Origin: Corynebacterium pseudogenitalium
Lineage (GTDB): Bacteria; Actinomycetota; Actinomycetes; Mycobacteriales; Mycobacteriaceae
Assembly (NCBI RefSeq): GCF_024453815.1
Contig: NZ_CP072934.1
Location: forward strand, 992,001 to 1,056,000
DNA length: 64,000 nt
Direction: 5' to 3'
The stretch's first letter is position 1, and each line of letters begins with the position of its first letter. A program made the translations under genes and the position numbers. This document shows positions 1 to 9,823 of this stretch, piece after piece. The notes beneath the pieces were generated by a model that saw nothing but the letters and a program-made list of their open reading frames with translations, was not told where the DNA came from and ran no database searches.

Positions 1-979
1 GCGGGATGGTTGTGCCTAGGTTCGCTAGACCGAAGACTACAACCACGACTGCGTACGGCATCAGCGCCATCCACACGCGGGTGCCAGGCAGTTCAGTATT
101 GTCCTCGTACTCAGGCAAGCCGAGGCGTTCGCGGAGAGCGGCAGTAGTCGAAGGCTTCCAGAAGCGAAGCGCCACGAAGGCAGCCCCAAGGGCAACGATG
201 CAGGCTACGACATCCGTGAGTTGGTAGGCGAAGTGGTTCGACGTCCACCACTGGGCAATGCCGAAGCTCAGTCCGATCGTCACTGCGATAGGTGCGGTTT
301 CTTTGATGCCTCGCCAGCCGTCGATAATTGCTGCGATGATGAAAGGAACAAAGAATGCGAGCAGAGGGGTCTGGTGGCCAACGATCGCGGCGATGTTCTG
401 CGTTTGCTCGAGGGTGCGGCCACCGACCTCGCCCGCGGTGGTAATGGGGATGGCGACGGCGCCGAATGCCACAGGCGCTGTATTTGCAATCAAGACTACC
501 GTTGCGGCTTTCAAAGGTGGGATGCCGAGCGCCAGGATCATCGTCGCGGTAATCGCGACGGGTGCGCCGAATCCAGCGAGGGCCTCGAGTAGGCCACCGA
601 AGCAGAATGCAATGAGCATTGCTTGGATGCGGACGTCGCCGCTGCCCATCTTGTCAAAGACCAGGCGAAGATCTTCAAAGCGACGCGATGCAACCGTAAT
701 TTGGTAAAACCAGATCGCGGTCAAGATCACCCACACGATTGGGAAGAGTCCGAACAATCCGCCGCGTAGTGCAGTCGCAAGTGCCATCTCGGTTGGCATG
801 TTGAAGCCGAAAACGGCGACTGCAATAGCGGCGATCAGGGCCACCGCACCGGACGTGTGCGCACGAGCCTTGACCGCGAGCAGCATGAAGAAAAACGTCA
901 GAAGGGGAATCGTGGAAACGAGCGCAGAAAGCCCGAGGCTTCCCCCTACTGCGTCGGTAATAATTTGAAACTTGTCCAC
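1..979 (-). CDS. lldP: L-lactate permease (LldP/LctP family), 3' end outside window
   Basis: Polytopic membrane protein, probably proton-coupled uptake of L-lactate (also glycolate or D-lactate in this family). The reading frame runs from GTG at 979 to the window edge, giving about 326 residues of a family that is usually 530-560 long. The sequence is hydrophobic, and residues about 132-142 carry the LldP signature E-A-L-A-G-F-G-A-P-V-A. The GTG start is chosen because AAGGAG lies 9 nt upstream. No adjacent lldD is visible; the next gene (argS) is divergent. The family call is firm; substrate specificity is inferred. The gene is absent from simple ORF lists because it lacks a stop inside the window. 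Confidence 0.88.
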   Translation of the reverse strand, partial: MDKFQIITDAVGGSLGLSALVSTIPLLTFFFMLLAVKARAHTSGAVALIAAIAVAVFGFNMPTEMALATALRGGLFGLFPIVWVILTAIWFYQITVASRRFEDLRLVFDKMGSGDVRIQAMLIAFCFGGLLEALAGFGAPVAITATMILALGIPPLKAATVVLIANTAPVAFGAVAIPITTAGEVGGRTLEQTQNIAAIVGHQTPLLAFFVPFIIAAIIDGWRGIKETAPIAVTIGLSFGIAQWWTSNHFAYQLTDVVACIVALGAAFVALRFWKPSTTAALRERLGLPEYEDNTELPGTRVWMALMPYAVVVVVFGLANLGTTIP

Positions 980-1212
980 TGAGACACTCCTTGGAGTCAG
1001 AGGGCTACACAAAATACCTCCCCAAAATACTGTGGTGACATCTGCAATGAGAAAACCAAAAAGTATGCTAGGTCACACAAATGGATGAGGTCTGTAGAAG
1101 TTCAAGCTAGTAGCGTTTTCAGTACCTATGGTGGGGGTAGTCAAATGGGGGTCGCGCGGCATTTATGGGGGAATAGGGAGAATGTCCGGCACGTGAATTA
1201 GACTGTTTGCCC
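980..1212. promoter_or_regulatory. Divergent intergenic region lldP/argS with possible GlxR half-site
   Basis: No gene is seen in these 233 bases. They must hold the promoters of both flanking genes. At 1062-1077 the minus strand reads TGTGACCTAGCATACT. This matches the first half and the central TA of the corynebacterial GlxR (cAMP receptor) consensus TGTGA-NN-TA-NN-TCACA, but only 2 of 5 bases of the second half. A GlxR role for lldP is therefore only a weak suggestion. The argS -10 element is annotated separately. Confidence 0.35.
1199..1204 (+). promoter_or_regulatory. Putative -10 element for a leaderless argS transcript
   Basis: TAGACT lies 8 nt before the argS ATG, so transcription would begin at or next to the start codon. 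No Shine-Dalgarno sequence is visible upstream of the ATG. Inference from spacing. Confidence 0.5.
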
Positions 1213-2865
1213 ATGACTCCAGCTGATCTCGCTACAACAGTTCATGAAGCGACCGTCAAGGTGCTTTCCGACCACAATCTCGACGCATCCGTCGTGCCCG
1301 ATGCAGTGACCGTCGAGCGTCCGCGCAACCCTGAGCACGGCGATTACGCGACGAATATCGCACTGCAGGTGGCGAAGAAAGCCGGTACGAACCCGCGCGA
1401 GCTTGCACAGTGGCTTGCCGACGCCCTCCTGGAAAACCCCGCAATCGCAGAAGCTGACGTCGCAGGCCCAGGGTTCTTGAACCTGCGCCTTGCCACCGAC
1501 GCGCAGGGACAGCTGGTTGCGGACATCTTGGCGGCAGGCGAGACCTTCGGCAATTCATCTCTTCTTGACGGCCAGCGCATCAACCTCGAATTCGTCTCGG
1601 CGAACCCAACCGGCCCGATCCACCTTGGCGGGACCCGCTGGGCAGCTGTGGGCGACTCGCTTGGCCGCGTGCTAGAGGCGAGCGGTGCCGAGGTGACCCG
1701 CGAGTACTACTTCAACGATCACGGTGGCCAAATTGACCGCTTCGCACGTTCACTAGTAGCAGCGGCAAAGGGGGAGCCGACTCCAGAGGACGGCTACGGC
1801 GGCTCCTACATCAATGACATTGCCGCCGACATTGTGGCGAAGCAGCCGAATGCGCTTGATGGCAGCCCCGAAGACGTGCAGGAAACGTTCCGTGCCGCAG
1901 GCGTGGAAATGATGTTTGCTCAGATCAAGGAGTCCCTACACGAGTTCGGCGTGGACTTCGACGTGTTCTTCCACGAAAATTCGCTGTTTGAGAGCGGGGC
2001 CGTCGATAAGGCGATTGCAACGCTCAAAGACAACGGCAACCTGTACGAAAACGAGGGCGCCTGGTGGTTGCGCTCTTCCCAGTTTGGCGACGACAAGGAC
2101 CGTGTCGTGCTGAAGTCCGATGGCGACGCCGCCTACATCGCGGGCGACATCGCGTACGTGGCAGACAAGTTTGACCGCGGTCACACACTGGCGATCTACA
2201 TGCTTGGCGCGGACCACCACGGCTACATTGCGCGCCTCCGCGCCGCAGCGCAGGCTCTTGGCTATGACCCTGAGGCTGTCGAGGTGCTCATTGGTCAGAT
2301 GGTCAACCTTGTGCGTGATGGCCAGCCAGTCAAGATGTCGAAGCGCGCCGGGACGATCATTACTCTCAACGATCTCGTGGACGCTATCGGCGTTGACGGG
2401 GCTCGCTACTCGCTCGTGCGCTCCTCTGTGGATTCCACGTTGGACATTGACCTTGACCTGTGGACTAAGCAGTCCTCCGACAATCCCGTGTACTACGTGC
2501 AGTACGGTCACGCGCGTCTGTGCTCCATCGCACGCAAGGCGAAGGAAGCTGGCGTCACCATCGACGGCGCGGACGTTGCGTTGCTTGAGCACGAAAAGGA
2601 GGGCGACCTCATTCGTACCCTGGGTGAGTTCCCGGAGGTGGTGAGCACCGCCGCGCAGCTGCGCGAACCGCACCGAATCGCGCGCTACGCGGAGGAACTA
2701 GCTAGCTCCTTCCACAAGTTTTACGACGCCTGCCAGATCCTGCCGAAGCCTGGCGAAGAAGTTGAGCCGTTGCATACCGCGCGCTTCGCACTGGCGATGG
2801 CGGCGCGCCAGGTACTTGCAAACGCACTCGGCATGATCGGCGTGAGCGCGCCGGAACGGATGTAG
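1213..2865 (+). CDS. argS: Arginyl-tRNA synthetase
   Basis: Class I aminoacyl-tRNA synthetase that charges tRNA-Arg, cytoplasmic. 550 residues, normal for the family. The catalytic HIGH-type motif is H-L-G-G near residue 137, preceded by P-T-G-P-I, and the KMSKS-type loop is K-M-S-K-R near 374. The C-terminal anticodon-binding domain ends V-S-A-P-E-R-M. A TTG two codons upstream could extend the frame, but the ATG at 1213 gives the usual M-T-P-A-D-L start of corynebacterial ArgS and sits 8 nt after a TAGACT -10 element. lysA follows after 10 bases, so argS-lysA form an operon, as known in Corynebacterium. Confidence 0.96.
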   Translation: MTPADLATTVHEATVKVLSDHNLDASVVPDAVTVERPRNPEHGDYATNIALQVAKKAGTNPRELAQWLADALLENPAIAEADVAGPGFLNLRLATDAQGQLVADILAAGETFGNSSLLDGQRINLEFVSANPTGPIHLGGTRWAAVGDSLGRVLEASGAEVTREYYFNDHGGQIDRFARSLVAAAKGEPTPEDGYGGSYINDIAADIVAKQPNALDGSPEDVQETFRAAGVEMMFAQIKESLHEFGVDFDVFFHENSLFESGAVDKAIATLKDNGNLYENEGAWWLRSSQFGDDKDRVVLKSDGDAAYIAGDIAYVADKFDRGHTLAIYMLGADHHGYIARLRAAAQALGYDPEAVEVLIGQMVNLVRDGQPVKMSKRAGTIITLNDLVDAIGVDGARYSLVRSSVDSTLDIDLDLWTKQSSDNPVYYVQYGHARLCSIARKAKEAGVTIDGADVALLEHEKEGDLIRTLGEFPEVVSTAAQLREPHRIARYAEELASSFHKFYDACQILPKPGEEVEPLHTARFALAMAARQVLANALGMIGVSAPERM

Positions 2866-2875
2866 GAGGAAGTAC

Positions 2876-4210
2876 ATGACCGCAGCGTTTGATGCGCTTC
2901 CCGCGCACGTATGGCCACGCAACACCAAACGAGAAGAAGACGGGGTCGTGACTATCGCTGGCGTGCCCCTTCCAGAGATTGCCGAAGAGTACGGTACGCC
3001 CGTCATGGTGGTGGATGAGGACGACTTCCGCTCGCGGTGTCGCGATATGGCAAAGGCGTTCGGTGACCCAGCACATGTGCACTACGCGTCGAAGGCGTTC
3101 TTGACCACGCACATTGCCCACTGGGTTGACGAGGAAGGCCTCGCGCTTGATGTTGCGAGCGAAAATGAGCTTCGCATTGCGCTTGCTGCAAACTTTCCGC
3201 CAGAGCGGATTACGGTGCACGGGAATAATAAGTCGCGCAGCTTTCTGCAGCTGTGCATCGATTCCGGGGTAGCGCACGTCGTCCTTGATTCTCACCAGGA
3301 GCTTCGAGAGCTCAATGAGCTTGCCGGGGAAATGGGGACCACCCAAGAGGTCTTTATCCGCGTGAAGCCAGGCGTAGACGCGCACACACACGAATTCATC
3401 GCGACGAGCCACGAGGACCAAAAGTTTGGTATTTCCTTGGCGTCTGGCTCTGCCTATCAGGCGGCGTGTGCCGCGATCGATGCGGAGCATCTGCGCCTGA
3501 CCGGCCTGCACTGCCACGTAGGCTCCCAGGTCTTTGATGCAGAGGGGTTCAAGCTCGCCGCGGAACGTGTGCTTGCGCTGTATGCGCAGATTTGGACCGA
3601 GCGCGGCGTTGCGCTTGAGTACTTGGACCTTGGCGGCGGATATGGCATCGCGCAGCTTGAGGAAGAAGCGCCATTGGACGTTGCTGCGGTTGCGAAAGAT
3701 CTGTTGGCTGCCGTCGACGAGGCTGCCGGTGAACTCGGCATCTCGTCGCCGACCGTGGTTGTCGAGCCTGGCCGTGCGATCGCCGGGCCATCCGCCATTA
3801 CGCTATACAGCGCGGGCGTGGTCAAAGACGTCGAGATTTCGTACACCAAGACGCGTCGCTACATTTCCGTTGACGGTGGCATGAGCGACAACATTCGTCC
3901 AGCGCTTTACGCCGCCGTCTACGAGGGCCGGGTGGTCAACAGGTTTACAGGCGGCCAGCCGGTGGCAACTCGTGTGGTGGGTTCCCACTGTGAGTCCGGC
4001 GATATTCTCATCGAGGATGCTCAGTGGCCGGACGACATTGTCAGCGGCGACCTGATCGCGATGCCTGCGACAGGAGCGTATTGCTACCCGATGAGCTCGA
4101 ATTACAACTCATTTGGGCGCCCTGCCGTGGTTGCGGTCCGGGCTGGAAAGATCAAGCCGATGGTGCGGCGAGAAACTGTTGAAGACATTCTCTCGCGTGA
4201 ATATAAATAA
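2876..4210 (+). CDS. lysA: Diaminopimelate decarboxylase
   Basis: PLP-dependent decarboxylation of meso-diaminopimelate to L-lysine, the last step of lysine synthesis. 444 residues, fold type III (alanine-racemase-like barrel plus beta domain). The PLP lysine is K73 in H-Y-A-S-K-A-F, and the C-terminal H-C-E-S-G-D motif near 371 supplies the active-site cysteine of the dimer partner. AGGAGGA precedes the ATG by 6 nt. It lies 10 bases after argS and is probably co-transcribed with it. No terminator is visible between lysA and hom. Confidence 0.96.
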   Translation: MTAAFDALPAHVWPRNTKREEDGVVTIAGVPLPEIAEEYGTPVMVVDEDDFRSRCRDMAKAFGDPAHVHYASKAFLTTHIAHWVDEEGLALDVASENELRIALAANFPPERITVHGNNKSRSFLQLCIDSGVAHVVLDSHQELRELNELAGEMGTTQEVFIRVKPGVDAHTHEFIATSHEDQKFGISLASGSAYQAACAAIDAEHLRLTGLHCHVGSQVFDAEGFKLAAERVLALYAQIWTERGVALEYLDLGGGYGIAQLEEEAPLDVAAVAKDLLAAVDEAAGELGISSPTVVVEPGRAIAGPSAITLYSAGVVKDVEISYTKTRRYISVDGGMSDNIRPALYAAVYEGRVVNRFTGGQPVATRVVGSHCESGDILIEDAQWPDDIVSGDLIAMPATGAYCYPMSSNYNSFGRPAVVAVRAGKIKPMVRRETVEDILSREYK

Positions 4211-4241
4211 GAATGTATTCTGTGCGAAATAGACAAAGCGG

Positions 4242-4247
4242 TACACT
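4242..4247 (+). promoter_or_regulatory. Putative -10 element of the hom-thrB promoter
   Basis: GGTACACT (hexamer TACACT) lies in the 84-bp gap between lysA and hom, placing a start about 40 nt before the hom ATG. No convincing -35 is seen. The gap and strong -10 support separate transcription of hom-thrB. Confidence 0.45.
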
Positions 4248-4294
4248 GCGGCGTAGCTGAACGTACCAGTATCGAAGTAGGAGAGAATCTAGAG

Positions 4295-5647
4295 ATGTCG
4301 GTCGAATCTGCAGAGAGCCGTAACGGTAATTACCCAGGTAAGGGAATTGGTCAGCCGGTCGGTGTCGCTATTTTGGGGAAAGGCACTGTGGGCAGTGAGG
4401 TGCTTCGCCTCATTCGGGAGTTTTCTGACAATCTCGAGCAGCGTATCGGCGGCCCACTTGAGGTGCGCGGTGTTGCGGTCTCCAACGTGGAAAAGCACAA
4501 GGATGCGCCTGAGGTGCAAGGCATTGAGCTGACTGATGACGCTCGCTCGCTGATCACTCGCGATGACGTTGATGTTGTAGTCGAGGTCATCGGCGGCATC
4601 GACTACCCGCGTGAACTGGTGTTGTCTGCTCTGAAGGCAGGTAAGTCCGTTGTTACGGCAAACAAGGCGCTGGTTGCAGCGCACGGTTCTGAGCTTGCCG
4701 ACGCCGCGAATGAAGTAGGCGTCGATCTCTATTATGAGGCAGCGGTTGCTGCGGCGATTCCAGTTGTTGGTATGTTGCGTCGTTCGTTGGCCGGTGACCA
4801 GGTTCAGCGCATTTCCGGCATTGTGAACGGTACGACTAACTTCATCTTGGACGCGATGGCTTCGACTGGAGCGACCTACGAGGAAGCACTCGCTGAGGCG
4901 ACCCGTTTGGGGTACGCAGAGGCTGATCCGACTGCCGACGTTGAGGGGCACGACGCGGCTTCCAAGGCAGCGATCCTTGCCTCGATGGGCTTCCACACAC
5001 GAGTCACGTTCGACGATGTGTCCTGCGAGGGCATCACGAAGATTACTGCTGAGGATATTGCTGCGGCGAAGCAGTCGAACCAGACGATTAAGCTGCTGGC
5101 GATCTGTGAGCGCCTCTACGACGAAAACGGCAAGACCACTGCCGTTAATGCTCGCGTTCACCCGACGCTCATCCCGAATGAGCACCCGCTGGCGAGCGTT
5201 GATAAGTCGTACAACGCCATCTTCGTCGAGGCTGAGGCCGCTGGCCGCCTGATGTTCTACGGTAACGGTGCTGGTGGCGCTCCTACCGCGTCTGCAGTGC
5301 TGGGTGACCTGGTCGGTGCAGCCCGCAACAAGGTGCACGGCGGCCGTGCACCAGCGGAGAACCCGTACGCGAACTACCCAGTGGTCGGCTTCGACGAGGT
5401 GGCGACTCGCTACCACGTGAACATGACCGTCAACGACCGCGTTGGTGTGCTGGCGGAGCTGACCCGAAAGTTTGCGGAGGCAAACGTGTCGCTCTCCGCA
5501 GTGCGCCAGGAGGAGTCCGGCGATGAGGCGCACCTGATCGTGGTGACGCACAAGGCGCTGGAGAAGGACCTGCGTGACATCGTGGAGCGCCTCTCGCAGC
5601 ACCCGGATGTGCAGCAAATCAACTCGGTGATCCGCCTAGACGCCTAA
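4295..5647 (+). CDS. hom: Homoserine dehydrogenase
   Basis: NAD(P)-dependent reduction of aspartate semialdehyde to homoserine, the branch point toward threonine and methionine. 450 residues. The N-terminal Rossmann glycine motif G-K-G-T-V-G-S is at 28-34. The catalytic/dimer domain contains G-I-V-N-G-T-T-N-F near residue 174. A C-terminal ACT domain follows from about 370, the region known to mediate threonine feedback in Corynebacterium. AGGAGA is present upstream of the ATG. thrB follows 30 bases downstream in the same operon. Confidence 0.96.
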   Translation: MSVESAESRNGNYPGKGIGQPVGVAILGKGTVGSEVLRLIREFSDNLEQRIGGPLEVRGVAVSNVEKHKDAPEVQGIELTDDARSLITRDDVDVVVEVIGGIDYPRELVLSALKAGKSVVTANKALVAAHGSELADAANEVGVDLYYEAAVAAAIPVVGMLRRSLAGDQVQRISGIVNGTTNFILDAMASTGATYEEALAEATRLGYAEADPTADVEGHDAASKAAILASMGFHTRVTFDDVSCEGITKITAEDIAAAKQSNQTIKLLAICERLYDENGKTTAVNARVHPTLIPNEHPLASVDKSYNAIFVEAEAAGRLMFYGNGAGGAPTASAVLGDLVGAARNKVHGGRAPAENPYANYPVVGFDEVATRYHVNMTVNDRVGVLAELTRKFAEANVSLSAVRQEESGDEAHLIVVTHKALEKDLRDIVERLSQHPDVQQINSVIRLDA

Positions 5648-5677
5648 GCTGAGATACCTACAGACAAGGAGCACATC

Positions 5678-6607
5678 ATGGCGACAGACATTGAAGTAGG
5701 CCTAAAGGCGACTGTGACGGTGCCGGGTTCGTCGGCGAACTTAGGACCGGGCTTCGATACGTTGGGGCTCGCTCTCTCCATTTACGACACTGTCGAGGTT
5801 GAGGTCATCGAGTCCGGGCTTGAGGTGGAGATCTTCGGCGAAGGCGCCGAGAACCTGCCGCGCGACGGTTCCCACCTCGTAGTCAAAGCGATTCGTTCTG
5901 GCCTCAAAGCCGCTGATGTTTCTGTACCAGGCCTTCGCGTAGTGTGCACGAACAACATCCCGCAGTCTCGTGGGCTTGGTTCGTCGGCCTCTGCGGCTGT
6001 CGCAGGCGTTGTAGCGGCAAACACACTGGCTGGTAACCCGCTTTCCACAGAGGAAGTTGTGCAGCTTTCCTCGGCGTTCGAGGGGCATCCTGATAATGCT
6101 GCCGCATCCGTGCTCGGTGGGGCGGTTGTCTCCTGGACCGAGATTCCTGTCGATGGTGTATCGCATCCGGTCTACCGGGCTGTCGGGGTCCCTGTGGATC
6201 CCTCGATTCGTGCGGTGGCGCTGGTGCCGAACTTCCACGCCTCGACCAACGCGGTGCGGCAGGTGTTGCCGAGCCACGTCACGCACACGGATGCGCGTTT
6301 CAACGTGTCGCGTACCGCGGTGATGACGGTTGCCATCCAGTCCCACCCCGAGCTGCTCTGGGAGGGCACCCGCGACCGCCTGCACCAGCCGTACCGTGCT
6401 GACGTGCTGCCGGTCACCGCTGAGTGGGTCAACCGCTTGCGCAACCGCGGCTACGCAGCCTTCGTCTCTGGTGCGGGCCCGACCGCCCTGGTTCTGACCA
6501 CGACGGACGTTGACGAGGAGTTGCTTGACGACGCCCGCGAGGCCGGACTACGCGTCATCGAGCTCGAGGTAGCGGGTCCGGTACGCGGCGAGCTGACCCG
6601 CGCTTAA
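5678..6607 (+). CDS. thrB: Homoserine kinase
   Basis: GHMP-family kinase phosphorylating L-homoserine for threonine synthesis. 309 residues. The glycine-rich ATP loop [12 protein letters not shown] begins near residue 95, and the C-terminal V-S-G-A-G-P-T-A motif is present. AGGAG precedes the ATG. It is the second gene of hom-thrB and ends only 13 bases from the convergent moeZ gene, with no obvious hairpin between them. Confidence 0.96.
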   Translation: MATDIEVGLKATVTVPGSSANLGPGFDTLGLALSIYDTVEVEVIESGLEVEIFGEGAENLPRDGSHLVVKAIRSGLKAADVSVPGLRVVCTNNIPQSRGLGSSASAAVAGVVAANTLAGNPLSTEEVVQLSSAFEGHPDNAAASVLGGAVVSWTEIPVDGVSHPVYRAVGVPVDPSIRAVALVPNFHASTNAVRQVLPSHVTHTDARFNVSRTAVMTVAIQSHPELLWEGTRDRLHQPYRADVLPVTAEWVNRLRNRGYAAFVSGAGPTALVLTTTDVDEELLDDAREAGLRVIELEVAGPVRGELTRA

Positions 6608-6620
6608 TCCGTCCTGGCTG

Positions 6621-7649
6621 TTACAGGCCTGAAAGGGGGCGGAACTGTTCGACGCCCCCGCGCAGGCTCGCTGTGCCGGTCACGCCGCGCGCATCGAGCG
6701 CTGCAACAGCTTGCGCTGAGCGCGCCCCTCGGGCGCACACCACAATGGTGCCGGGCTGCGCTTCTGGCGGTGTGTAGCCATCGATAATGGTGCCGAGCGG
6801 CACGTTGATGGCGCCGTCAAGGTGGAAGTCAGCGAACTCTTCGGGCTCGCGGACGTCGAGAATCGTGGCGCCTTCCGGAATGGTGGTGACCTCCGCCGGT
6901 CCTTGTGGAGGTGCGCTCGTACGCACGCGCTCAGTGACCTCTGGGTCTGCGACAAGCGGCACGTACTCCCACATACCTGTGAGTGAGTCGAAGTAGCCAA
7001 TCTGGCCAATCAGTGGCGAACCAAGTCCGGTGATGAGCTTGATGGTTTCCATCGCCATCGCGGACCCGACAACGCCCACAAGTGGCCCGACCACGCCTGC
7101 CTGGGAACAAGAGGGCACGCTGCCTGGTGCTGGTGGAGCGGGGAAGAGGTCCTCGTAGATTGGCCCGTGGCCTGCCCAGAACACCGTGAGTTGTGCTTCA
7201 AACCCGAGGATTGACCCCCACACGTGCGGCACACCCAGGCGCGCGGCCGCGTGCGATGCGATGTGGCGAGTCTGGAAGTTGTCAGTGCCGTCGACGATGA
7301 TGTCAGCGTCACTGAGCAGCTGCAGTGCGTTATCCCAGGTGAGGCGGTCGGATACAGTGCGGACGTTGATATCCGGGTTCAACGCCAGCATCTGTGCCTT
7401 TGCCGACGCCGTCTTTGCGGTACCGATGGCAGCGGTGGTATGGATGACCTGCCGGTGCAGATTGGACAGATCCACCCGGTCGTCGTCGATGACAGTGATC
7501 GTGCCGACGCCAGCACCGGCTAAGTACAGCAGGGTCGGAGCCCCCAAGCCTCCGGCGCCAAGAACAACGACGTGGGCGTCGAAAAGTTGTTGCTGCTTCC
7601 TCTCACCGATGAGTGTGGTTTGCCGTAGGTAGCGCTCATCGAGCGTCAT
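6621..7649 (-). CDS. moeZ: MoeZ-type sulfurylase: ThiF/MoeB adenylyltransferase fused to rhodanese
   Basis: Activates the C-terminal Gly-Gly of MoaD by adenylation, then supplies sulfur from its rhodanese domain, feeding molybdopterin synthase. 342 residues. ThiF domain at 1-240, with nucleotide motif G-A-G-G-L-G at 31-36 and D-L-S-N-L-H-R-Q after the second strand. Rhodanese domain from about 255, with active loop C-A-R-G-A-R-S (Cys305). The thiol-containing V-P-S-C-S-Q-A-G is retained. Both CxxC pairs that bind zinc in typical MoeB/MoeZ proteins are replaced (G-P-I-Y-E-D-L-F-P and D-P-E-V-T-E-R). ATG 7649 is preferred over TTG 7658; it overlaps the end of moaE by 14 bases. Confidence 0.9.
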   Translation of the reverse strand: MTLDERYLRQTTLIGERKQQQLFDAHVVVLGAGGLGAPTLLYLAGAGVGTITVIDDDRVDLSNLHRQVIHTTAAIGTAKTASAKAQMLALNPDINVRTVSDRLTWDNALQLLSDADIIVDGTDNFQTRHIASHAAARLGVPHVWGSILGFEAQLTVFWAGHGPIYEDLFPAPPAPGSVPSCSQAGVVGPLVGVVGSAMAMETIKLITGLGSPLIGQIGYFDSLTGMWEYVPLVADPEVTERVRTSAPPQGPAEVTTIPEGATILDVREPEEFADFHLDGAINVPLGTIIDGYTPPEAQPGTIVVCARGARSAQAVAALDARGVTGTASLRGGVEQFRPLSGL

Positions 7650-8127
7650 CGATACCAACCCACTGCGTTGCGCCGTCCGCCATGGACTGCTCTTTCCATA
7701 TTGGGACCTGTGATTTCACTCTGTTGGTGACCTCTTCACAGGCGGCGAATGCCTCGGCGCGGTGCGCACTGGCCACGAGGACCAGGAACGCCATCTCGCC
7801 GATCGGCACGGAGCCGACTCGGTGGGCGGCCCAGATTCGCACCGGGTGTTGTTGGGCGATGTCTTCGACAATCGCGCGGAGCTCGTCTTGGGCGCTGGGG
7901 TGCGATTCGTACGTCAGCGAACGCACTGCCTGCCCGCCGTCGTGGTCGCGGACAACGCCCTCAAAGCGGACGAGCGCACCCATGGAGCGCGTCATTGTAG
8001 CCGTGGCCGCATCCGCAGCGAACTGCTCAAGCGGCGTATCGGTAATACGTGCGTCGATGACGGTATTGACCTGCTCGGCGACGAACTGTGGGTCCGATGT
8101 AGAGCTTGGTTGTGAACTAGTGCTCAT
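7636..8127 (-). CDS. moaE: Molybdopterin synthase catalytic subunit MoaE
   Basis: Large subunit of molybdopterin synthase; with thiocarboxylated MoaD it converts cPMP to molybdopterin. 163 residues. Family motifs are V-R-F-E-G-V-V-R-D-H near 52-61, A-A-H-R-V-G near 100, S-A-H-R-A-E-A-F and the terminal K-S-Q-V-P-I-W-K-E, which includes the catalytic lysines. It overlaps the 3' end of the upstream moaB/mog gene by 11 bases and the downstream moeZ start by 14, so translation is probably coupled. Belongs to the minus-strand unit moeA-moaB-moaE-moeZ. Confidence 0.94.
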   Translation of the reverse strand: MSTSSQPSSTSDPQFVAEQVNTVIDARITDTPLEQFAADAATATMTRSMGALVRFEGVVRDHDGGQAVRSLTYESHPSAQDELRAIVEDIAQQHPVRIWAAHRVGSVPIGEMAFLVLVASAHRAEAFAACEEVTNRVKSQVPIWKEQSMADGATQWVGIDDAR

Positions 8128-8599
8128 GTGATCCTTCTATGAGTGCAGTGATGTGGTCGAGCAGGGGAGCGAGTACGGCACACCCGTCCTTCACCCCGCC
8201 GCGTGAACCTGGCAGTGTCATGACAAACGTGCGACCCGCCACTCCGGCGACAGCACGCGACAGCACTGCCGTCGCGACTTGCTGCTGGCCATAGGCCCAG
8301 AACGCGTGCACGATACCTGGCAGCTGCCGGTCCAACAGAGGCTCCACAATATCAACCGTTTGGTCATCCGGTGTAATGCCGGTTCCGCCCGAGGTCAGCA
8401 GTACTGACGGGGAAGCGGCGAGTGCCTCCTGGACCGCATCCGAAAGGTCGGCATCGGCCACGATGGTGGCGTCTGGGGTGTCGAACCCCGCTTCCCGCAG
8501 GAACCTGACCGCGATCGGACCTGACTTGTCCTCGTAGACACCAGCGGCTGCTCGCGTAGAAGCCACGATAACCCGTGCAGTACGTTGATTGGTATTCAT
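8117..8599 (-). CDS. MoaB/Mog-type molybdopterin adenylyltransferase (copy 1)
   Basis: MPT-binding domain protein that adenylates molybdopterin before metal insertion (Mog/MoaB function). 160 residues. The MPT-binding signature L-L-T-S-G-G-T-G-I-T-P is central, followed by D-D-Q-T-V-D and the C-terminal L-P-G-S-R-G-G-V-K-D. ATG 8599 is used; an in-frame GTG at 8605 is the alternative. It lies 9 bases after the moeA stop and overlaps moaE. A second, divergent copy is present at 21430, so the two may differ in partner or expression. Confidence 0.9.
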   Translation of the reverse strand: MNTNQRTARVIVASTRAAAGVYEDKSGPIAVRFLREAGFDTPDATIVADADLSDAVQEALAASPSVLLTSGGTGITPDDQTVDIVEPLLDRQLPGIVHAFWAYGQQQVATAVLSRAVAGVAGRTFVMTLPGSRGGVKDGCAVLAPLLDHITALIEGSHEH

Positions 8600-8608
8600 A
8601 GGCACAAT

Positions 8609-9778
8609 CTACAGCGGATAGACCATGACTGGTGTACCCGCGGGAACCGTAGCCGCGGCGGGAATGCGGATCAGGCAGGTCGCGGTGGCACCCTGGGTAA
8701 GCAGGTGCGAGCTTGTACCGTGGTACGGATGCGCAAGGCCATCTCGAATTTCACCGCGCAGGAACTGATCCTTGTCGGCGATTCCAACGACCTCTGTATC
8801 TATAGCTACGCGTACAGGAGCCGGCGCGCGTCCCAACACTGGTGCGACGTACAGGACGAATGACACGATGGTGGAAATCGGGTTGCCTGGCAGGCTCAGC
8901 ACAGGCACACCGTGAAACGCAGAGATGCCTTGCGGCCCGCCGGGTTGCTGAGCGACATGTCCGTACCAGCCATCCGTAAACACCTGACGGATGACCTCGA
9001 ACTTGCCGTGGCTGATCCCGCCTGAGGTCACAATCGCATCCGGTTGGTACTCCTCGACCGCTGCTGCGACCTCTCGCTCGAGCGCCTCAGGATCGTCGTT
9101 GGTCAACAGGCGCGCTACAACCTCGATGCCATGACGCGCGGCTAGCGCCTCAAGCATCGGACCGTTCGAGTCCGGAATTGTCGCGGGGCCTGTGGCCTGG
9201 TCGCTCGGGGAGACCTCAGCGCCACCCGTGATCACTAAGATGCGCGCAGTGCGCTCGACCTCAACGGTCTCGATTCCCTGGCTGATCGCGGCGCCAACAA
9301 GCGCCGGTGTCACTCCATCACCGCGATGCGCAATGCAAGCCCCGGGCTGGATATCGCTGCCCGCAAGGCGCATGAACTGACCACGCTTGACCTCAGGGAT
9401 CTTGACAGGTTCACCAGTTGCCCCGAACGTCGGCGGGGTGCAACGCTCAACTGGGACGACTGCTACCGTGCCACGAGGAAGCTTCGCGCCGGTCATGATC
9501 GGCGCCACAACGCCCTGCAGGCCTTCTGGATACAGTTCGTCGGGGTCAGCGCCTGCGGCAATCGTCGGGCCGATCGTCGCCGTGTGCGCTTCCACCTGTG
9601 TCAACGCGTACCCGTCCATTTGCGAGTTGTCGAAGGTCGGTTGCTCGCGCACGGCAACAACATCGGCCGCGAGCACACGCTGCTGCTTGCCAGCTTCAAC
9701 GACGCTGATGCGCTCCGAAAGCCGAGGGCCGACGGCCTCGCGCACCGCACTCAGGTGCTCCTCAGTAGTTCGTGTCAT
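8609..9778 (-). CDS. moeA: Molybdopterin molybdenumtransferase MoeA (copy 1)
   Basis: Inserts molybdenum into adenylated molybdopterin. 389 residues with the four-domain MoeA layout. N-terminal F-D-N-S-Q-M-D-G-Y-A, then P-I-M-T-G-A-K-L-P, the MPT-binding V-T-S-G-G-I-S-H-G, and S-L-P-G-N-P-I-S-T-I near 310. The start is ATG 9778: TAGAGT lies exactly 7 nt upstream, suggesting a leaderless mRNA; upstream extension of the frame would run through the divergent moaD gene. First gene of moeA-moaB-moaE-moeZ. A second MoeA at 22997-24229 is only moderately similar by eye. Confidence 0.93.
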   Translation of the reverse strand: MTRTTEEHLSAVREAVGPRLSERISVVEAGKQQRVLAADVVAVREQPTFDNSQMDGYALTQVEAHTATIGPTIAAGADPDELYPEGLQGVVAPIMTGAKLPRGTVAVVPVERCTPPTFGATGEPVKIPEVKRGQFMRLAGSDIQPGACIAHRGDGVTPALVGAAISQGIETVEVERTARILVITGGAEVSPSDQATGPATIPDSNGPMLEALAARHGIEVVARLLTNDDPEALEREVAAAVEEYQPDAIVTSGGISHGKFEVIRQVFTDGWYGHVAQQPGGPQGISAFHGVPVLSLPGNPISTIVSFVLYVAPVLGRAPAPVRVAIDTEVVGIADKDQFLRGEIRDGLAHPYHGTSSHLLTQGATATCLIRIPAAATVPAGTPVMVYPL

Positions 9779-9823
9779 GGCGCCTACTCTACGCGCCACC
9801 ACCAGTTCGCTACCATGGACGAC
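9779..9823. promoter_or_regulatory. Back-to-back leaderless promoters for moeA and moaD
   Basis: Only 45 bases separate the chosen starts. On the minus strand TAGAGT (9786-9791) is 7 nt from the moeA ATG. On the plus strand TACCAT (9811-9816) is 7 nt from the moaD ATG at 9824. Each promoter's -35 region must overlap the other promoter, so the two may compete or be co-regulated. Inferred from spacing. Confidence 0.5.

Noticed and set aside
221..707. Two overlapping plus-strand frames at the window start
   Set aside because: They are antisense to the lactate permease frame, which has the family signature and runs off the edge.
1062..1077. GlxR site upstream of lldP as a firm call
   Set aside because: Only one half and the centre match the consensus; kept as a weak suggestion within the intergenic entry.
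4289..5617. 442-residue minus-strand frame opposite hom
   Set aside because: Mirror of the hom codons; the hom reading frame carries the conserved dehydrogenase and ACT motifs.
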